Positions 46,701-59,474 are shown, numbered from the stretch's first letter. The stretch is 64,000 bases of DNA from Lithocarpus polystachyus (GCA_033629205.1 CM066171.1:1679001-1743000); one strand, 5' to 3'. Translations and numbers: made by a program. Notes: generated by a model from the letters alone, not told the origin.

Positions 46701-48460
46701 TATGTGAAAAGAGAGAAAGTTCAGATTTTGTTTGGTGGCATTTTATTTACTCTTGGTTTTGCTCAATTTTGCATTCTTAATTGTTCATTTGTATTTCTGG
46801 TGAAGGTTTCTAGCCATCTTAGTGACCAGCTGTGGGAACTTATTTTAATCATTAAACCCACATGTAGGAGTATGTATTGTATATATGTGCATAAAATACA
46901 ATTTCTTAAATCTTGTGATAGATTCTTGTATTAATTTTGGGCTATGGTCACTTTTGTTGACTTGACAGCGTACTTCTATTTGTTTATAATCTTTGTTGAT
47001 GTTATTGTTGTTTTTAGCTCTAAGCTTCTAACATTCATGGTCAGATTGACATTTGACTCTTGGATTCTTTTTCTGCTTAGGTTGAACAGCTGCATAAAAT
47101 ATTTAAATTATGTGGTTCCCCATCAGAGGAATATTGGAAGAAATATAAATTGCCAAATGCAACACTTTTTAAGCCACAGCAGCCTTACAAACGTTGCTTA
47201 GCAGAAACCTTCAAGGATTTCCCACCTTCTTCTCTACCTTTAGTTGAATCTCTTCTTTCGATAGATCCCGATGGGCGGCACTCTGCCACCGATGCTCTAA
47301 ATAGTGAAGTGAGTATTTATTTCTCTGTTTTTGCTTAGCATATATATATGTTTTTGTATCAAGTGAGAATTTCTCATATAATTTACTAGTGTACCCTGAG
47401 GCTTTCATGAGACGTGCTCACTTCTGAAAATGGTCCTGCCCCCCCCTCCCACCTCTTTATCTTTTTATTTTTAAATCATAAAAGAAGAAAGATGATCCTC
47501 TGGTGTTTAACAAATAACAACTGAACTCTTCCAAGCTCTGATATGGAAGACAAATTCAATGCGTGTCAGATAATTTTTATTGGGAACACATTGACTTCAT
47601 ATAGTGGACTTTAATCGTACATTTGGTTTCTGGATACAGTTCTTTGCCTCTGAACCTTTTGCTTGTGAGCCATCAAGTTTACCGAAGTATCCACCAAGTA
47701 AAGAAATGGACGTCAAATTAAGAGATGAAGAAGCGAGAAGGTTAATTATCATTTTTCTTCTTGTCTGATAGATCCTGGACTGGTCTTAGGTAAATGCTGA
47801 CAGATGATGCCTCATTTCCTCTGCAGGCAAAGAGGTCTAAGTGGGAAATCTAATGCTGTTGATGGTGGTAGAAGAGTTAGAGCTCGTGACCGTGTTGGTC
47901 AGGCAGTTCCGGCTCCAGAAGCCAATGCAGAGATTCAAGCAAACTTAGATGTATGTGAGATGAGTTTTCTGCTTTTACTTGTCCTTTATTATTATTATTA
48001 TTATTGGGGGTGGGGGGGGATGATAGAAAATCCTTGAGTCAAAAATTGCCAATATGCCTACTTTGTATAATTGCATTTACCAGACCAAGCTGTGAATTGC
48101 TAACTTCCCCTTCTTCTGGATTGCTAATAAATTTCATTAAAATAGCACCAAAGAGGCGCAATCCTAATATTGAGGATGTGTACAAATTTATTTATTATTT
48201 TTTGATAATCCTAGAGGATGTATACAGGAGAAGAAGTAAATTCCCCCATTTTACTTTTCGGTTGTTAAGTTTATCTCTCTTTGTTTCTTTTTGCTTTTCT
48301 TTCCTGTTCTTTTTTTATACATTCTGTGTACTAGGATAGTGCTTTCTTTTACACTTTTTAAAAAATGAATATCTTTTAAAAAGTTTCATCAAGATTATGC
48401 TAGCTGAGTTTGTCAAATATTATTGTTATATATATTCAACTCATGCGATCAATAAAGATT

Positions 48461-48484
48461 CTCTCTCTCTCTCTCTCTCTCTCT
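48461..48484. repeat. (CT)n microsatellite
   Basis: Twelve CT units in kinase intron 6. Confidence 0.95.
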
Positions 48485-49719
48485 TTCGGCATCTACTTCC
48501 TTTGATTGGAATAATAATGCTTGTGATGATCTTTCTGGGCTGTCACATGTCACATAGCTTTTATTTTTTTTGAAAGAACATGGACTGTCAGATGGTCACT
48601 ATCATATAATAAAGTCATCTTTAACCTATAGATCTCTTTAGTGAAAAGTTGTCGGAATTTTCAGTTATCCCCTAGCATCATTAGTAGCCTTTACTTTTAT
48701 CTGTGGCTGCTTCGTGTGGTGGCAATCAGAACTTTTGGAAATTTTGGCCCCTTCAAGGTGCATTTTTAAACTGTCCACCTGGTTTGTCCATTTAACTTTT
48801 GACATCGGTGATTATTTGTTTACTGCAGAGGTGGAGAATTGTGACAGGCAAATGCCAAGAGCAAGAGTGAAAAATTCCCGCCTCCCCATCAAGATGGAGC
48901 AGTTGGATACCCACTAGATACATCACATAAAGGCCCAGTATCATTTGGGGCACCTGATGCTTCTTTTGGCTCATCAATATTCAATTCAAAGTCATCAGGA
49001 TTGGTTAAAAGTACTGGGGTTACGGGAGGGCCTTCTAGAAGGAAGAGAACGAATAAAGAAGACCCTCACATAGCTTCATCTCGGAAGTTTATCCGTGGTT
49101 TCAAGCCATCCTCAATAGGGCTCTCAATGGATCTACTATTCAGGGCTAAATAATCCATTCTAAGGTTTTTGGAAGCTGAAAGTAGAGGTAAAGTATCATA
49201 GGATAATATCAATTTTTGCAATTAGGTTTTCTGTCAAGCTTAGCTTGGTTTTGCAATATGCTTCCCCTCATTGTTTCCATTTTTTGCACTTCAATCATTA
49301 TAAGCGTTTGGTGTATAATCCGCAAAACAGCAACCTGAAAACTTGTATATTCAGAGGAAAAGAAAAAGAAGAAGAAGTGGAATCCCACTTCTCTTGTACA
49401 GTAAGCAAGTTCTAGCTCTACAAACATTGAAAGTGGTATTCCTCAAAAATATATATAATCTGGGAAAATCATAGCATTACCGAATTGTCTTATATTATGG
49501 TCTTAAATCCTGGACTCTTTTAACTCCAAGGCAATACAAGCCGGGAAAACGCTACAAAACAAAGGGCAAATAGGCATTTACAAGGGGTTCATGTTGTAGG
49601 ACGCTACCTTTGGAATGGTCAGCTGGCTGGTGTAAATGTAGCGGGGGTGAAAAGAAAAAGTTGGGATGAAGAACATGAATTATAGTTATTATAGCGCACT
49701 TTCATCCTGGATATGACTA

Positions 49720-50353
49720 GAGTATTCACATCCCTTATTTCAATTCTATTCTATTTTACCATTTCAAAAGTCACTTTATTAATTATACAATATAATTTTA
49801 CAATATTGCTAACATTCTAACTTTTATTTTCCTATTCTACTCATTAAAATAATATATTTACACATTAAAATATATTTTTCTCCTTTTTTTGTTTTTTCCC
49901 AATTTTCTCTACCACCTTCCCTCAACCTCTATCACCGTGCCTCCATTGTCCAGTCACCACCACCGCGCCTCCACTGTCCACTGCTCACCAAAATCCCATT
50001 GGAACAAAAACCTATATTAAAAAAAAAAAAAAAAACCCCAGCGTCACAATAGAAACCCAGCAACACTGGACCCACATCGATTTCCACCAAACCCAGTGAC
50101 CCATGCACGCCGATCTGCACCAAACCTAGTGACCCATGCAATCAGAGCCATCACTAGCAACCCCTGCCCGCTGATCCACGCCGAACCCAAACCCACAACT
50201 GCACCGATCCATGTCGCCACTGTCAACCAGAGAGAGAGAACGCAAGCCACGTCGCTGCCGTTAGCCGGACCGATCTGCAACGGCAGTGGTGCCTCGCTGT
50301 GGTGTGGTGGCTATGGGTTGTGTCTTTGAAGAGAGAAGGAAAAGGGCAGAGCT

Positions 50354-50412
<59 letters not shown>

Positions 50413-50641
50413 CTAATTTGGAATAGTTTAATAAAATGTAGGAGAGAGAGTGAATTAAATAATAATATTTAAGTTTAGAATTATGCTATAGTGCAATTCT
50501 AAAGGTAGAATTGCACTGTAGCACAATTCTAAAATTTTTTGCAATTCTATGATTGTATAAGTCCGGATGCAAGGGTTGTTTTGAGCTTTTATGTTATATT
50601 TTTGCAATTGTAGCATTGTGCAAGCCAGGATGTGAATGCTC
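49720..50641. mobile_element. PIF/Harbinger-like nonautonomous element 2
   Basis: TIRs GAGTATTCACATCC and GGATGTGAATGCTC, flanked by CTA and TTA (imperfect TSD). The interior is C/A-rich with GATCTGCACCAAACC/CACGCCGATC words, then a long GA microsatellite (50358-50409). No transposase. Confidence 0.75.
50358..50409. repeat. (GA)n microsatellite
   Basis: About 26 uninterrupted AG units inside Harbinger-like element 2. Confidence 0.95.
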
Positions 50642-50761
50642 TTAGAGCATATCTAGATATGCCAAATTGCTAACTGATGAAGAAAAATACTGCTCCCTCG
50701 GATGCCTATCGTTTACTACTTGACTCCATGATTCTTTAGGTCAATGACGGTAATGATTAAG

Positions 50762-50896
50762 ACCCCATTTGGTAACGGTGTGTAAACAACGAAAATTGTT
50801 GTTTAACATAGCATGTATTTTCACACATTTTTTCATTCACACGTATTTTCAGAAAACTTAAATAACGTTATTAAAAACATCTTACCAAACGGGCCC
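50762..50896. mobile_element. Short MITE, hAT-like termini
   Basis: Left ACCCCATTTGGTAACG and right CTTACCAAACGGGCCCTA are inverted repeats of each other with a few changes; about 135 bp. GGGCCCGTTTGGTA ends are common in plant hAT-like MITEs. TSD not resolved. Confidence 0.6.
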
Positions 50897-51247
50897 TAAC
50901 TTATGCATTTAATTATTGATATATGTATCTCTCTTCCTATAATACTTGTGGGATTCACAATGTTGAGAGAGATGATACATATATAAAATGCATGAGATAT
51001 CTTCTCTAAGGATTGAATGTATATAGGGACACCCTTAGGATTTTAAGTTAGTGGGGGCCGGAGTATAAAAAAAAAAAAAACTCTAAATAGACATTTATAT
51101 ATTATTTAATAAAATTATAAATGCACAAAATTCTTGTTTTTAAATACATTAAGATACAATCATTTACTAGCAAAGATAAAAATAAAAAAAATCATTAAGA
51201 TACATTAATACTAAGTTGGATAGGATTTTTTTTTTTGGTTGAAGTTA

Positions 51248-51631
51248 GAGCATTCACAGTGATGGTGCTAAAAATTTTAGCTTTTAGTACTTCAAAAAGC
51301 TACTTTACCTATTTTACCATCTCGCTTTACAATACACCCAATATTAAATGTCATATTTTTTTTATCACTTCATTTAAAATAATATAAACAACTTATTAAA
51401 ATAATAAGAAAGAAAGAGAATTTGAGTTTTTTAATTGAAGAAAGAGATATAATCTTAATAAAATATTATATTTTATATTTAACAACTTGCTACAGTTAAC
51501 TAATATTTATACCAGTTTACTATAGTTGTAAAAAATTTAGCTTTAGGTTCTCTAATAACACATGATTTTTTTTGTTTTTAGTGGTAAAATATTTTTTTTC
51601 CACTAAAATACAATTACCATTGTGAATATTT
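51248..51631. mobile_element. PIF/Harbinger-like MITE 4
   Basis: TTA then GAGCATTCACAGTGATGGT at the left; ACCATTGTGAATATTT then TTA at the right. Same terminal family as elements 2 and 3, about 384 bp, AT-rich interior. Confidence 0.65.
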
Positions 51632-51904
51632 TTATTATTTTTGTTATGTTTTTGAGTTTGACAGTTGTTATTTGGATTAGGCTAACTAGACTAACGGGGA
51701 AGAAATGGGGTAACTATAAAAACGAAATATAGAATGACAAAAAAAAAAAAAAAAAAATTGGACTCGGGGGACCAGGCCCCTTGGGCCCCACTTGGATCCG
51801 TATGTGAGTGTATATATTACATTCTGTGTGAATAGGATGACATAGGATGAGATATATACCCAATATACAAGATAGTCTCTCTTTCTCTAGACTAACATTT
51901 CGAA

Positions 51905-52515
51905 TTCTATTTTCCTAAAAGGAATGAAATTGAATGGAATGAAATGATCATAAGAGAATGGAAAGGAATGACATGATCATAAGAGAATGGAAAGGAATGG
52001 AATGGAAAAGAATGTACTTAAGTAAAGGAAGAATGGAAAAGAATGAAATGGAATGGAATTAAGTAACCTTGATTGATTATTTTAAAATGAAGGAATGGAC
52101 ATGAATGAAAATGAATGGAATGTAAGTAATCTTGTTTGTGAGTAACATGGAGGGAATGGAATGGAATCATTTTATGACAATATCATTATTAGACTCTTAT
52201 TTTAAAATAACAGGTTGAATATATAGGGATATTTTGGAAGTTTTAGTAAAAAAATCATTAAATCTAATTTCATTCCCTCCCATTCCTCCCAATTTCAGGG
52301 GGAATGAAAATTTGAGGTTTTAAGGGAATAGAGAGGAATGAGTGTTCCCTCCTACCAATTCCATTTCCTCCTACTTAAACTCCCAAACAAGGGAATGAAC
52401 TTTTCATTCCCTCAATTAAAACTCCCAAACAAGAGAATGGAAGAATATTCTAAAATTATTCTTTTCATTCCTTTCCATTCCATTCCATTCTCTCCCCTCC
52501 TTCCAAGCGAGGCCT
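51905..52515. mobile_element. MITE-like element with (GGAAT)n-rich arms
   Basis: The left half is rich in GGAATGGAATGAAATG words and the right half has their complement (TTCCATTCCATTCCATTC), ending CTCCTTCCAAGCGAGGCC. The ends are inverted in composition and the CGAGGCCT terminus resembles known plant MITE ends. Exact boundaries and TSD are uncertain. Confidence 0.5.
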
Positions 52516-52705
52516 AAAAAGTTTATGAGGATACATGGAGAAACATACTTCCAAACTCAACGCAAGTTACTTGCATATCAAGAAAGTTTTCATTTTGTAT
52601 TGAGAAACATACCTCCAAATTTGACATAGGTCACTTGCATATCAAGAAAGTGATCCTTTTTAGATAGGGAGATATGAATTAAGAAAATTGGTGTGCATTG
52701 CGAAG

Positions 52706-53182
52706 TGTAGGGAATTAACTCGAAATTCCCAACCTGTGAGAAACAAAAAAAATAGAGAAAACACATGCCAAAGGAAACAATCACACGCATAAGACAATAT
52801 TTACGTGGTTCGGCAATTTGCCTACCTCCATGGAGTTGCAGGGATTTCACTATTATCAGGGAAAAAAATAAAGAGTGCGGCTACAGTGTTTTTGCTCTCT
52901 CAAAAACTACAACAAGACCAAAACCTTAATCACCAAAAAACGGGTTTTATATCCTGCGCACAGGATTCACAATGGGCTACAAAACGGGCCATAAATATTT
53001 TCCTGGGGCTTTGCCCTCGGACCCCCAGGAAGCTTGTCCATGAGCGCTTCGGTTTGGGCCAATAGCTCCATGAACTAAGCCTCAAAAAATCTCCCATTAA
53101 AAACCACGCAACATTATTCGGGTCGGGTCGGTGCGGGTCGTCAATCAGATCAAACATAAACTAGGCTCCACAAAGCCCAACA
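52706..53182 (-). repeat. 3' LTR of the copia element
   Basis: TGTAGGGAATTAACTCG ... AAAGCCCAACA, 477 bp. It contains a GGGGCTTTGCCCTCGGACCC stretch that the other LTR lacks. Confidence 0.95.
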
Positions 53183-53194
53183 AATCTCCCACTT
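53183..53194 (-). other. Copia polypurine tract
   Basis: Minus-strand AAGTGGGAGATT directly beside the 3' LTR. Confidence 0.85.
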
Positions 53195-53272
53195 GGAGAC
53201 TAGTTCAATCACCAATATCAGCCACTGTCTTCCAAGAACAATCCTTCATCCCTGTAACTCATCCTCTTGTCC

Positions 53273-55322
53273 TCAAGCTATAAGGCTAACTGAAGCTGCA
53301 CACAGCTTCAGCTTCTCAATAATGACACCCTTAGTCAACATGTCTGCCGAGTTCTTAGATCCACAAATCTTCTCAAGTATTACCAGCTTATCTTCAACAA
53401 AGTAACGGATAAAGTGGTATTTCGTCTGTATATGCTTTGACTTTAAATGAAAATCCAAATTTTTAGCAAGAAAAATTATACTCTGACTGTCACTGTGTAG
53501 AATGCCCATCTCTTGCTTCTTACCCAATTCATCTAAGAAACTACGTAGCCAAATCATCTCCTTTCCAACTTCTGTTGCTACAACATACTCAGCTTCTGTA
53601 GTAGATAAAGTAACAATCTTTTGTAGATTTGATGCCCATGATATAGCTGTACCATCCAATGTAAATACAAACCCAGTAGTACTCTTTCTACTATCAATAT
53701 CATCAGCAAAATCAGCATCTACATAACCCTGTAGTTTCAAACTTGCATCTGTGTAGCAAAGACATGTATTTGATGAACCTCTCAGGTATCTCAGAATCCA
53801 CTTAACTGCCTCCCAATGCTGCTTTCCGGGCCTACTCATGAATCTGTTCACAACTCCCACTGCATGTGCAATGCCTAGCCTTGTACATACCATAGCATAC
53901 ATCAAGCTGCCAATAGCTGAGGCATAAGGTACCTTGCTCACATGGTCCCTTTCTTCTTCTGTCTTCGGTGACTGTTCCTTGCTTAGTTTGAAATGACTAC
54001 CCAAGGGTGTGCTCACTGGTTTAGCTTCATTCATGTTGAACCTGTTGAGAAATTTTTTCACATACTCTGACTGTAAAAGTTTCAATGTACCATTAGCCTT
54101 GTCTCTAATGATTCTCATACCAAGGATTTGCTTTGGATTTGCTTTGCAGCTCCCAAATCCTTCATTGCAAAATGTTTTGACAATTGCTTCTTCAGATTAT
54201 TAATATCCTCAATGCTAGACCTTGCAATGAGCATATCATCTACATACAACAGTAAAATGATGTAAGAATTGTCAAAAGACTTAACATAGCAACAGTGATC
54301 AGCTTCACATCTTTTGAACTCAATTCCATGCAGAAAACTATCAAATTTCTTGTACCACTGTCTTGGAGCTTGTTTTAGGCCATACAAGCTCTTTCTCAGT
54401 TTGCAGATTAGATTCTCTTATCCCTGAACAATGACCCGTTCTGGCTGAATCATGTAAACGTCTTCCTTTAAGTCACTATGAAGGAATGCCGTCTTCACAT
54501 CTAACTGCTTAAGATGTAAATTTTCTACAGCCACCATTCCCAGTACCAATCTGATTTTGACATCTTCACAACTGGCGAAAATATTTCTGAGTAGTCAATG
54601 CCTTTCTTTTGCTGGAACCCTTTGACAACTAATCTAGCCTTGTAACGCTTGCTACCATTATGATTATTCTTTATTCTATATACCCACTTGTTGTGCAAAG
54701 CCTTCTTTCCTACTAGCAATTCAGTTAATTCCCATTTCTGATTCTCTAACAAGGAATCCATCTCATCCTTCATGACCAATTCCCACTTGCTTGAATTTTC
54801 ATCCTGCAAGGCTTCTTCATAACACTCTGGCTCACTACCATCAGTCAACAGGAGATAATTTAGAGTGGGTGAATAATGCTGTGGAGGTCTAATGGTCCTG
54901 GAAGATCTACAGACTTCAGCTACAAGTGTACTCTGATCTACCTGTGAATCTTCATTCTCCTTAACCTCTTCACCCCTTTTCTGGACAGTACTTTCAGTCA
55001 ATTCATCTAAGTTGACAAACTCAGATTTCTTTTGATCTATCTCTGTAACATCTGACACTACAGTTGACCTGTCCTTGTACAAAACCTGTTCATTAAATAT
55101 CACATTTCTACTTTTGATGATTTTCCTGTTTTTTTCATCCCAAAACCTATAGCTAAATTTCTCATCACCATAGCCAATGAAAAAACATATTTTAGACTTT
55201 GTATCAAGTTTACTACGAACATCAGAATCAATATGAATATAAGAAACACAACCAAAAACTTTTAAATGTGAAAACTTTACCTCTTTACCGCTCCAAACCT
55301 CCTCAGTAAGTCTGAACTCCAT
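53273..55322 (-). pseudogene. Copia reverse transcriptase and RNase H
   Basis: Begins in the integrase frame (KFSHLKVFGCVSYIH, integrase C-terminal linker), with RT from WELVMKDEMDSLLENQKW and KARLVVKGFQQKKGIDY. The frame changes near 54560 (after SPVVKMS), has a TAA near 54420 (IVQG-stop-ENLICKL), continues through YGLKQAPRQWYKKFDSF and the catalytic YVDD of LLLYVDDMLIA, then shifts again near 54120. RNase H follows with DADFADDIDSRKSTTGF, LSTTEAEYVVATE and SKHIQTKYHFIR, ending near 53273. The sequence style is Tork-like, at low confidence. Confidence 0.9.
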
Positions 55323-56402
55323 GGGAACTGATGGCCCTCAGTTTATCAAGTAAGCTGCAGTGCTAACAGCATCGACCCAGAAAGTTTTTGGTAGTCCAGC
55401 ATGCAACCTCATACTCCTAGCACGCTCATTGAGAGTTCTGTTCATGCGCTTAGCCACACCATTCTGCTGTGGTGTCCTAGGAATGGTCTTCTCCATCTTA
55501 ATTCCTTGTGCAGCACAATACTCACTGAACCTTCCATCTATGTACTCTCTTCCATTATTTGACCTCAAACATTTTACTTTCAAACCTGTTTCTGTCTCAA
55601 CCATGGCCTTCCACTTCTTAAAAGTTTCAAATACATCAGATTTATTTTTCTAAAAATAAACCCATATTTTTCTGCTTGAATCATCAATGAACGTGATGTA
55701 GTACCTTGAACCTCCAAAGGATGCAATCGGTGAAGGCCTCCACAAATCAGTGTGCACTAACTCCAATTTTTCAGCCTTCGGTGTCCTGCTAGTTTTCAAG
55801 AAGCTCACCCTTTTCTGTTTTCCCAAGATGCAGCTTTCACACATGTCAAAATCAACGAACTTCAATTCTGGTAGTTTCCCCTTTGACAACAGCATCTTCA
55901 TCCCTTTCTCACTCATGTGACCAAGTCTGCGGTGCCATAGACTTGTATCAGTACTTACTTCAGCAACTACAATTGTGTCTCTTGGACTTGAGGTCATATA
56001 TAGAGTACCAGTCTTCTTTCCACGAGCCAATACTCTGGCTCCCTTTGTAACCTTCCAAGTACCACCAACAAATAGTATTGCATGCCCTTCATCATCAAGT
56101 TGTCCAACAGAAATCAGATTCCTCCTCAGGTCAGGAATATGTCGAATCTTCTCTAGTAACCAAACAGACCCATTGGGTAGCAATATACAGACGTTTCCCA
56201 TACCCACAACATCCAACGCTGTACCATCAGCCAAATACACTTTACCAAAATCACCTGCAACATAATTCTGCCTGATTTCTCGGTGTGGAGTGGTATGAAA
56301 CGAAACTCCTGAGTCCAGAATCCAATCATCAAGTGGACTGTCTACTGCAAGAAGTAATGCATCCTGTACCTCTTCTGTTACAGCATTAGCAGAATCATCT
56401 TC
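55323..56402 (-). pseudogene. Copia protease and integrase
   Basis: Same frame as gag. Protease active site in DDWILDSGVSFH near 56310. Integrase: zinc domain in SLWHRRLGHMSEKGMKML and CESCILGKQKR, then the core HTDLW...YYITFIDDSSR. The second and third catalytic residues are replaced: CLRSNNGREY where SDNG is expected, and QQNGVAKRMNRTL where ER is expected (Asp to Asn, Glu to Lys, both G-to-A on the coding strand). A TAG after IWVYF and a TGA after AYLIN add to the decay. Confidence 0.9.
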
Positions 56403-56408
56403 ATTCTT

Positions 56409-57188
56409 CTTCTTAGGACTTTTACATTACCTCCTAAAGTGACCTATTTTCCCACAGTTCCAGCATTGTCTTTGTTGGCCTGATCTAGATTTACTTCTGT
56501 TCCGATTAGAATTTCTGGATTTTGATCTGCCCCGATTTGAATTTCTGTCATTACCTCTGCCTCTTGTCTTAAGGTTTTGGGTGAAACCAGATCCTAAGGT
56601 TTCACCTGCATCTCTTCTGCAAATCTCCTTATCCAGAATTAAATCTCGTATGTCATTGTACTTTAGCTTTTCCTTTCCTGTAGAATTGCTTATTGCCATC
56701 CTCATTGCCTCCCAACTGTTTGGCAAAGAAGCCAAAATGATCAGCGCACGAATCTCATCATCAAAATAAATTTCTACAGACGACAATTGATTTGTGATAT
56801 TGTTAAATTCATTCAGATGTTGTGCTACTGATGCGTTCTCTACCATCTTTAGATTGAACAGCTTCTTCATCAAATGCACCTTGTTGCTTGCTGACGGCTT
56901 TTCATACATACCAGATAGAGCCTTCATCAGATTTGCTGTAGTCTTCTCCTTTACAACATTTTGTGCAACAGACCTAGACAGAGTTAACCTAATAACTCCC
57001 AGTACCTATCTGTCAAGAAGAGCCCATTCCTCAGCCTTCATAGTCTCAGGTTTTTCCCCTAGAAGCGGTAGATGCAATTTCTTCCCATAAAGATAATCCT
57101 CAATTTGCATCCTCCAAAATCCAAAGTCTATGCCATCGAACTTTTCTATTCCAGACGCCTTTCCTACTTCCTCTGCCATTGCTCCCAC
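56409..57188 (-). pseudogene. Copia gag
   Basis: Starts MGAMAEEVGKASGIEKFDG, then the copia gag pattern FWRMQIEDYLYGKKLHLPL, the UBN2-type core (LMKKLFNLKMVENASVAQHL) and an Arg/Ser/Asn-rich basic stretch before a CCHC knuckle starting CWNCGKIGHFRR. A TAG near 57007 (after WALLDR) and a TAA replacing the residue before the last knuckle cysteine interrupt one continuous frame; both fit Gln codons changed by C-to-T. Confidence 0.88.
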
Positions 57189-57204
57189 TCAAACCTAACC
57201 CTAG

Positions 57205-57216
57205 GCTCTGATACCA
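57205..57216 (-). other. Copia primer binding site (initiator tRNA-Met)
   Basis: Minus-strand TGGTATCAGAGC, the standard plant copia PBS, two bases from the LTR end. Confidence 0.95.
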
Positions 57217-57218
57217 GT

Positions 57219-57670
57219 TGTAGGGAATTAACCCGAAATTCCCAACCTGTGAGGAAAAAAAAAAAAAAGAGAAAACACACGCCAAAGGAAACAATCACAC
57301 GCACAAGACAATACTTACGTAGTTTGGCAATTTGCGTACGTCCACGGAGTTGTAGGGATTTCACTATTATTAAGGAAAAAAATACAGAGCGCGGCTACAA
57401 TGTTTTTGCTCTCTCAAAAACTACAACAAGACCAAAACCCTAATCACCAAAAAACGGTTTTTATATCTGCGTACAGGATTCACAATGGGCTACAAAACGG
57501 GCCATAAATTTTTTTCAAGGGCAACTTGTCCATGAGCGCTCCGGCTTGGGCCGATCCACTCTATGGACTAAGCTTCAAAAAATCTCCCATTAAAAATTAC
57601 GCAACATTATTCGGGTCGGGTCGGGTCGTTAATCAGATCAAACATAAACTAGGCTCTACAGAGCCCAACA
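57219..57670 (-). repeat. 5' LTR of the copia element
   Basis: TGTAGGGAATTAACCCG ... AGAGCCCAACA, 452 bp, co-linear with the other LTR. Confidence 0.95.
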
Positions 57671-57675
57671 CGAAG

Positions 57676-59471
57676 AGCATTGTTTTTATCCATTGATTTG
57701 TTTATTTATTAAAAGTTGGTTAAAGTAAAGGCATATTTAGAAAAAGTAAAAATTTAAAAAGCTGTAAAGAAAAAACTATTCGAAAACAGACAAGCATATC
57801 TTGGTGGTTCCTGCAGTGGGATTTTAGATTATTTTTCAACTAGATAAAAGCACAGGTGAAGAAAATGAATTATGGGTTTGAAAATGCAAAGAAACAAGCA
57901 CCTTGTATACACTCATTGACAAGACCATCTCGGGGGCCTCGGTGTTAGCGAGGGTGACCTACCACTTCCCACAATTGAAACTGGCACTGCAGCAGCAGAG
58001 GACAGTGGAGACCACCGTAAACCAAACCAAACCACTGTGATTGCTATTAAATTTTTCAAGACTTTCTTAAGCTATATCAAACTCTATTTATTATACACAA
58101 CACAACCACCATATCTTTGTCCTACTCATACTCCGACTTAAAAATTGCCAGAGTCAGTGCACCACGCTGGTGTGGTGTGCCATATCATATGTAGAGTTGT
58201 ATGGGAGAGATCTATATCATATCAATTTATCCCATGATTTTATAATATTATACTAAATCCTAAGTTCTACCAAACTATTCAATTTTTTGCTTATGAGACA
58301 TCTTGGAAATCTTACAGAACGATAGTTAGATTATTGATTTTTTAATTAACCGAGGCATATATATGTATCCATGGCTTACATTTTTAGATGGAGTCTTTCA
58401 AATCTCGATAATTAAATTATCAATTTCTTGATTATTTGTAGCATATATGTATCCATAGCTTAGTTTTTTTTGATGGAGTCAGCTACTAGTGTAGAACAAA
58501 AAAAGTAGTTTTGTTTTTCTGAAATGTACAAATACGTTATAGGGTTAGTTAATTTACAACCTGTATACTGGTATGCATTTCGCCATGCCTCCAAGGGTAG
58601 GAAATAAGGTCTTCTTTTCTTTTGGCCTTCAGAAGCCTTCCCTCCTCTAATCCTTAAGCACGTATTCATGCTCATTATTGCAACACAAGTTAACTCTACC
58701 CATATGCCACTAGGGGTAAAATCAGGAATTTTTGTTTGGGGGGTCCAGACCGAACTGTCGTATTAGTTTCTAATTCAAGAAAAACTCAAAGTACCACATT
58801 TATACATACATATACACATACATACATATGTATGCATGTATATATCTTAGTACTTAGTTTTTATATTTTTAAGTCATAAATTTTTAATTCCAAAGTGAAA
58901 TATATATATATTTATTGTATACAAAATTTATATGTCTACAAGATTATCTTATTTGAAAACTTTACATCTTTCTAAACTTTACATAATATACACAAATTTT
59001 CTAATTTGTTATAGACAAATATTACAAATATTCAAGATTGGTTTTTCCAAATGTCAAATACAAAGACAATTTGAGTAGAAGCCAATATGGAATTCAAAAT
59101 AGTGAATAAATCCTATCAATTGGGCAAAATAAATTAAAGAAAAGAAAAGAAAATCATAAACCATAAGATAAATAAATAGAAATGAAAAATGAGAGGAAGA
59201 GTTTTATACCTCTCAAAAAAATCTATGGTGACTAGCCTGTTAATTTTGCTAGAGAACACTGTTACCAATATCATTTTTATTTTGGCCTCTTTTGAAGGGT
59301 ATTGGTAACCAAAGATAGATATTGAAGAGAGCTTAAGCTAATGATGAGAGATTTTTTGGGTGGCTTGTAAGGAAAATGAAGTTGAAAAAAGTGGTAGTGA
59401 AGGTGATGAAGTTTATAAAGGAACCTATTACTAAAAAAAATAAAACTATCCACTAACTAACGTGTTGGGAC
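57676..59471. other. Upstream flank of peptide-gene copy C, no gene seen
   Basis: The TTGACAAGACCATCTCGG block at 57908 matches the unit at 16290. A block at 58705-58790 (AAATCAGGAATTTTTGTTTGGGGGGTCC) belongs to a dispersed repeat also seen at 14290, 51040 and 60650. Confidence 0.5.
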
Positions 59472-59474
59472 TTA

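Larger units (their letters stand above)
43526..49153 (+). pseudogene. CDK-like Ser/Thr protein kinase (CRK/At1g54610-type), disrupted
   Basis: Seven exons by GT-AG boundaries: 43526-43896, 44002-44288, 45905-46222, 47081-47308, 47640-47740, 47827-47950, 48829-49153. The start MGCVFSSTSTSESR fits N-myristoylation. Kinase signatures: glycine loop IGQGTSSNVYKAKDL, VALKKVRFDNLEPES, a PITAIRE-like helix (ESVKFMAREILVLRKLDHPN), HRDIKGSN, ADFGLA, and SRVVTLWYRPPELLLGA in the activation loop. Plant homologues of this group have a long N-terminal extension and a Ser-rich tail, as here (ending DLLFRAK). Breaks: frame change in exon 1 near 43715, a two-base gain near 44049 (DLI/SGK), TAA at 45926-45928 (Leu expected in MKQLLSGLEHCH), and a two-base loss near 48845 in the last exon. 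Exons and splice sites are otherwise well kept, so inactivation is recent or some breaks are assembly errors. Confidence 0.85.
52706..57670 (-). mobile_element. Complete Ty1/copia retrotransposon, coding region decayed
   Basis: Both LTRs, a 5-bp TSD (CGAAG at 52701-52705 and 57671-57675), a tRNA-Met PBS and a polypurine tract are present. On the minus strand the order is gag, protease, integrase, RT, RNase H, which is the copia order. Stops, two frame changes and lost integrase residues show it is inactive. The LTRs differ by several percent plus an indel of about 25 bp, so the insertion is old. Confidence 0.96.
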
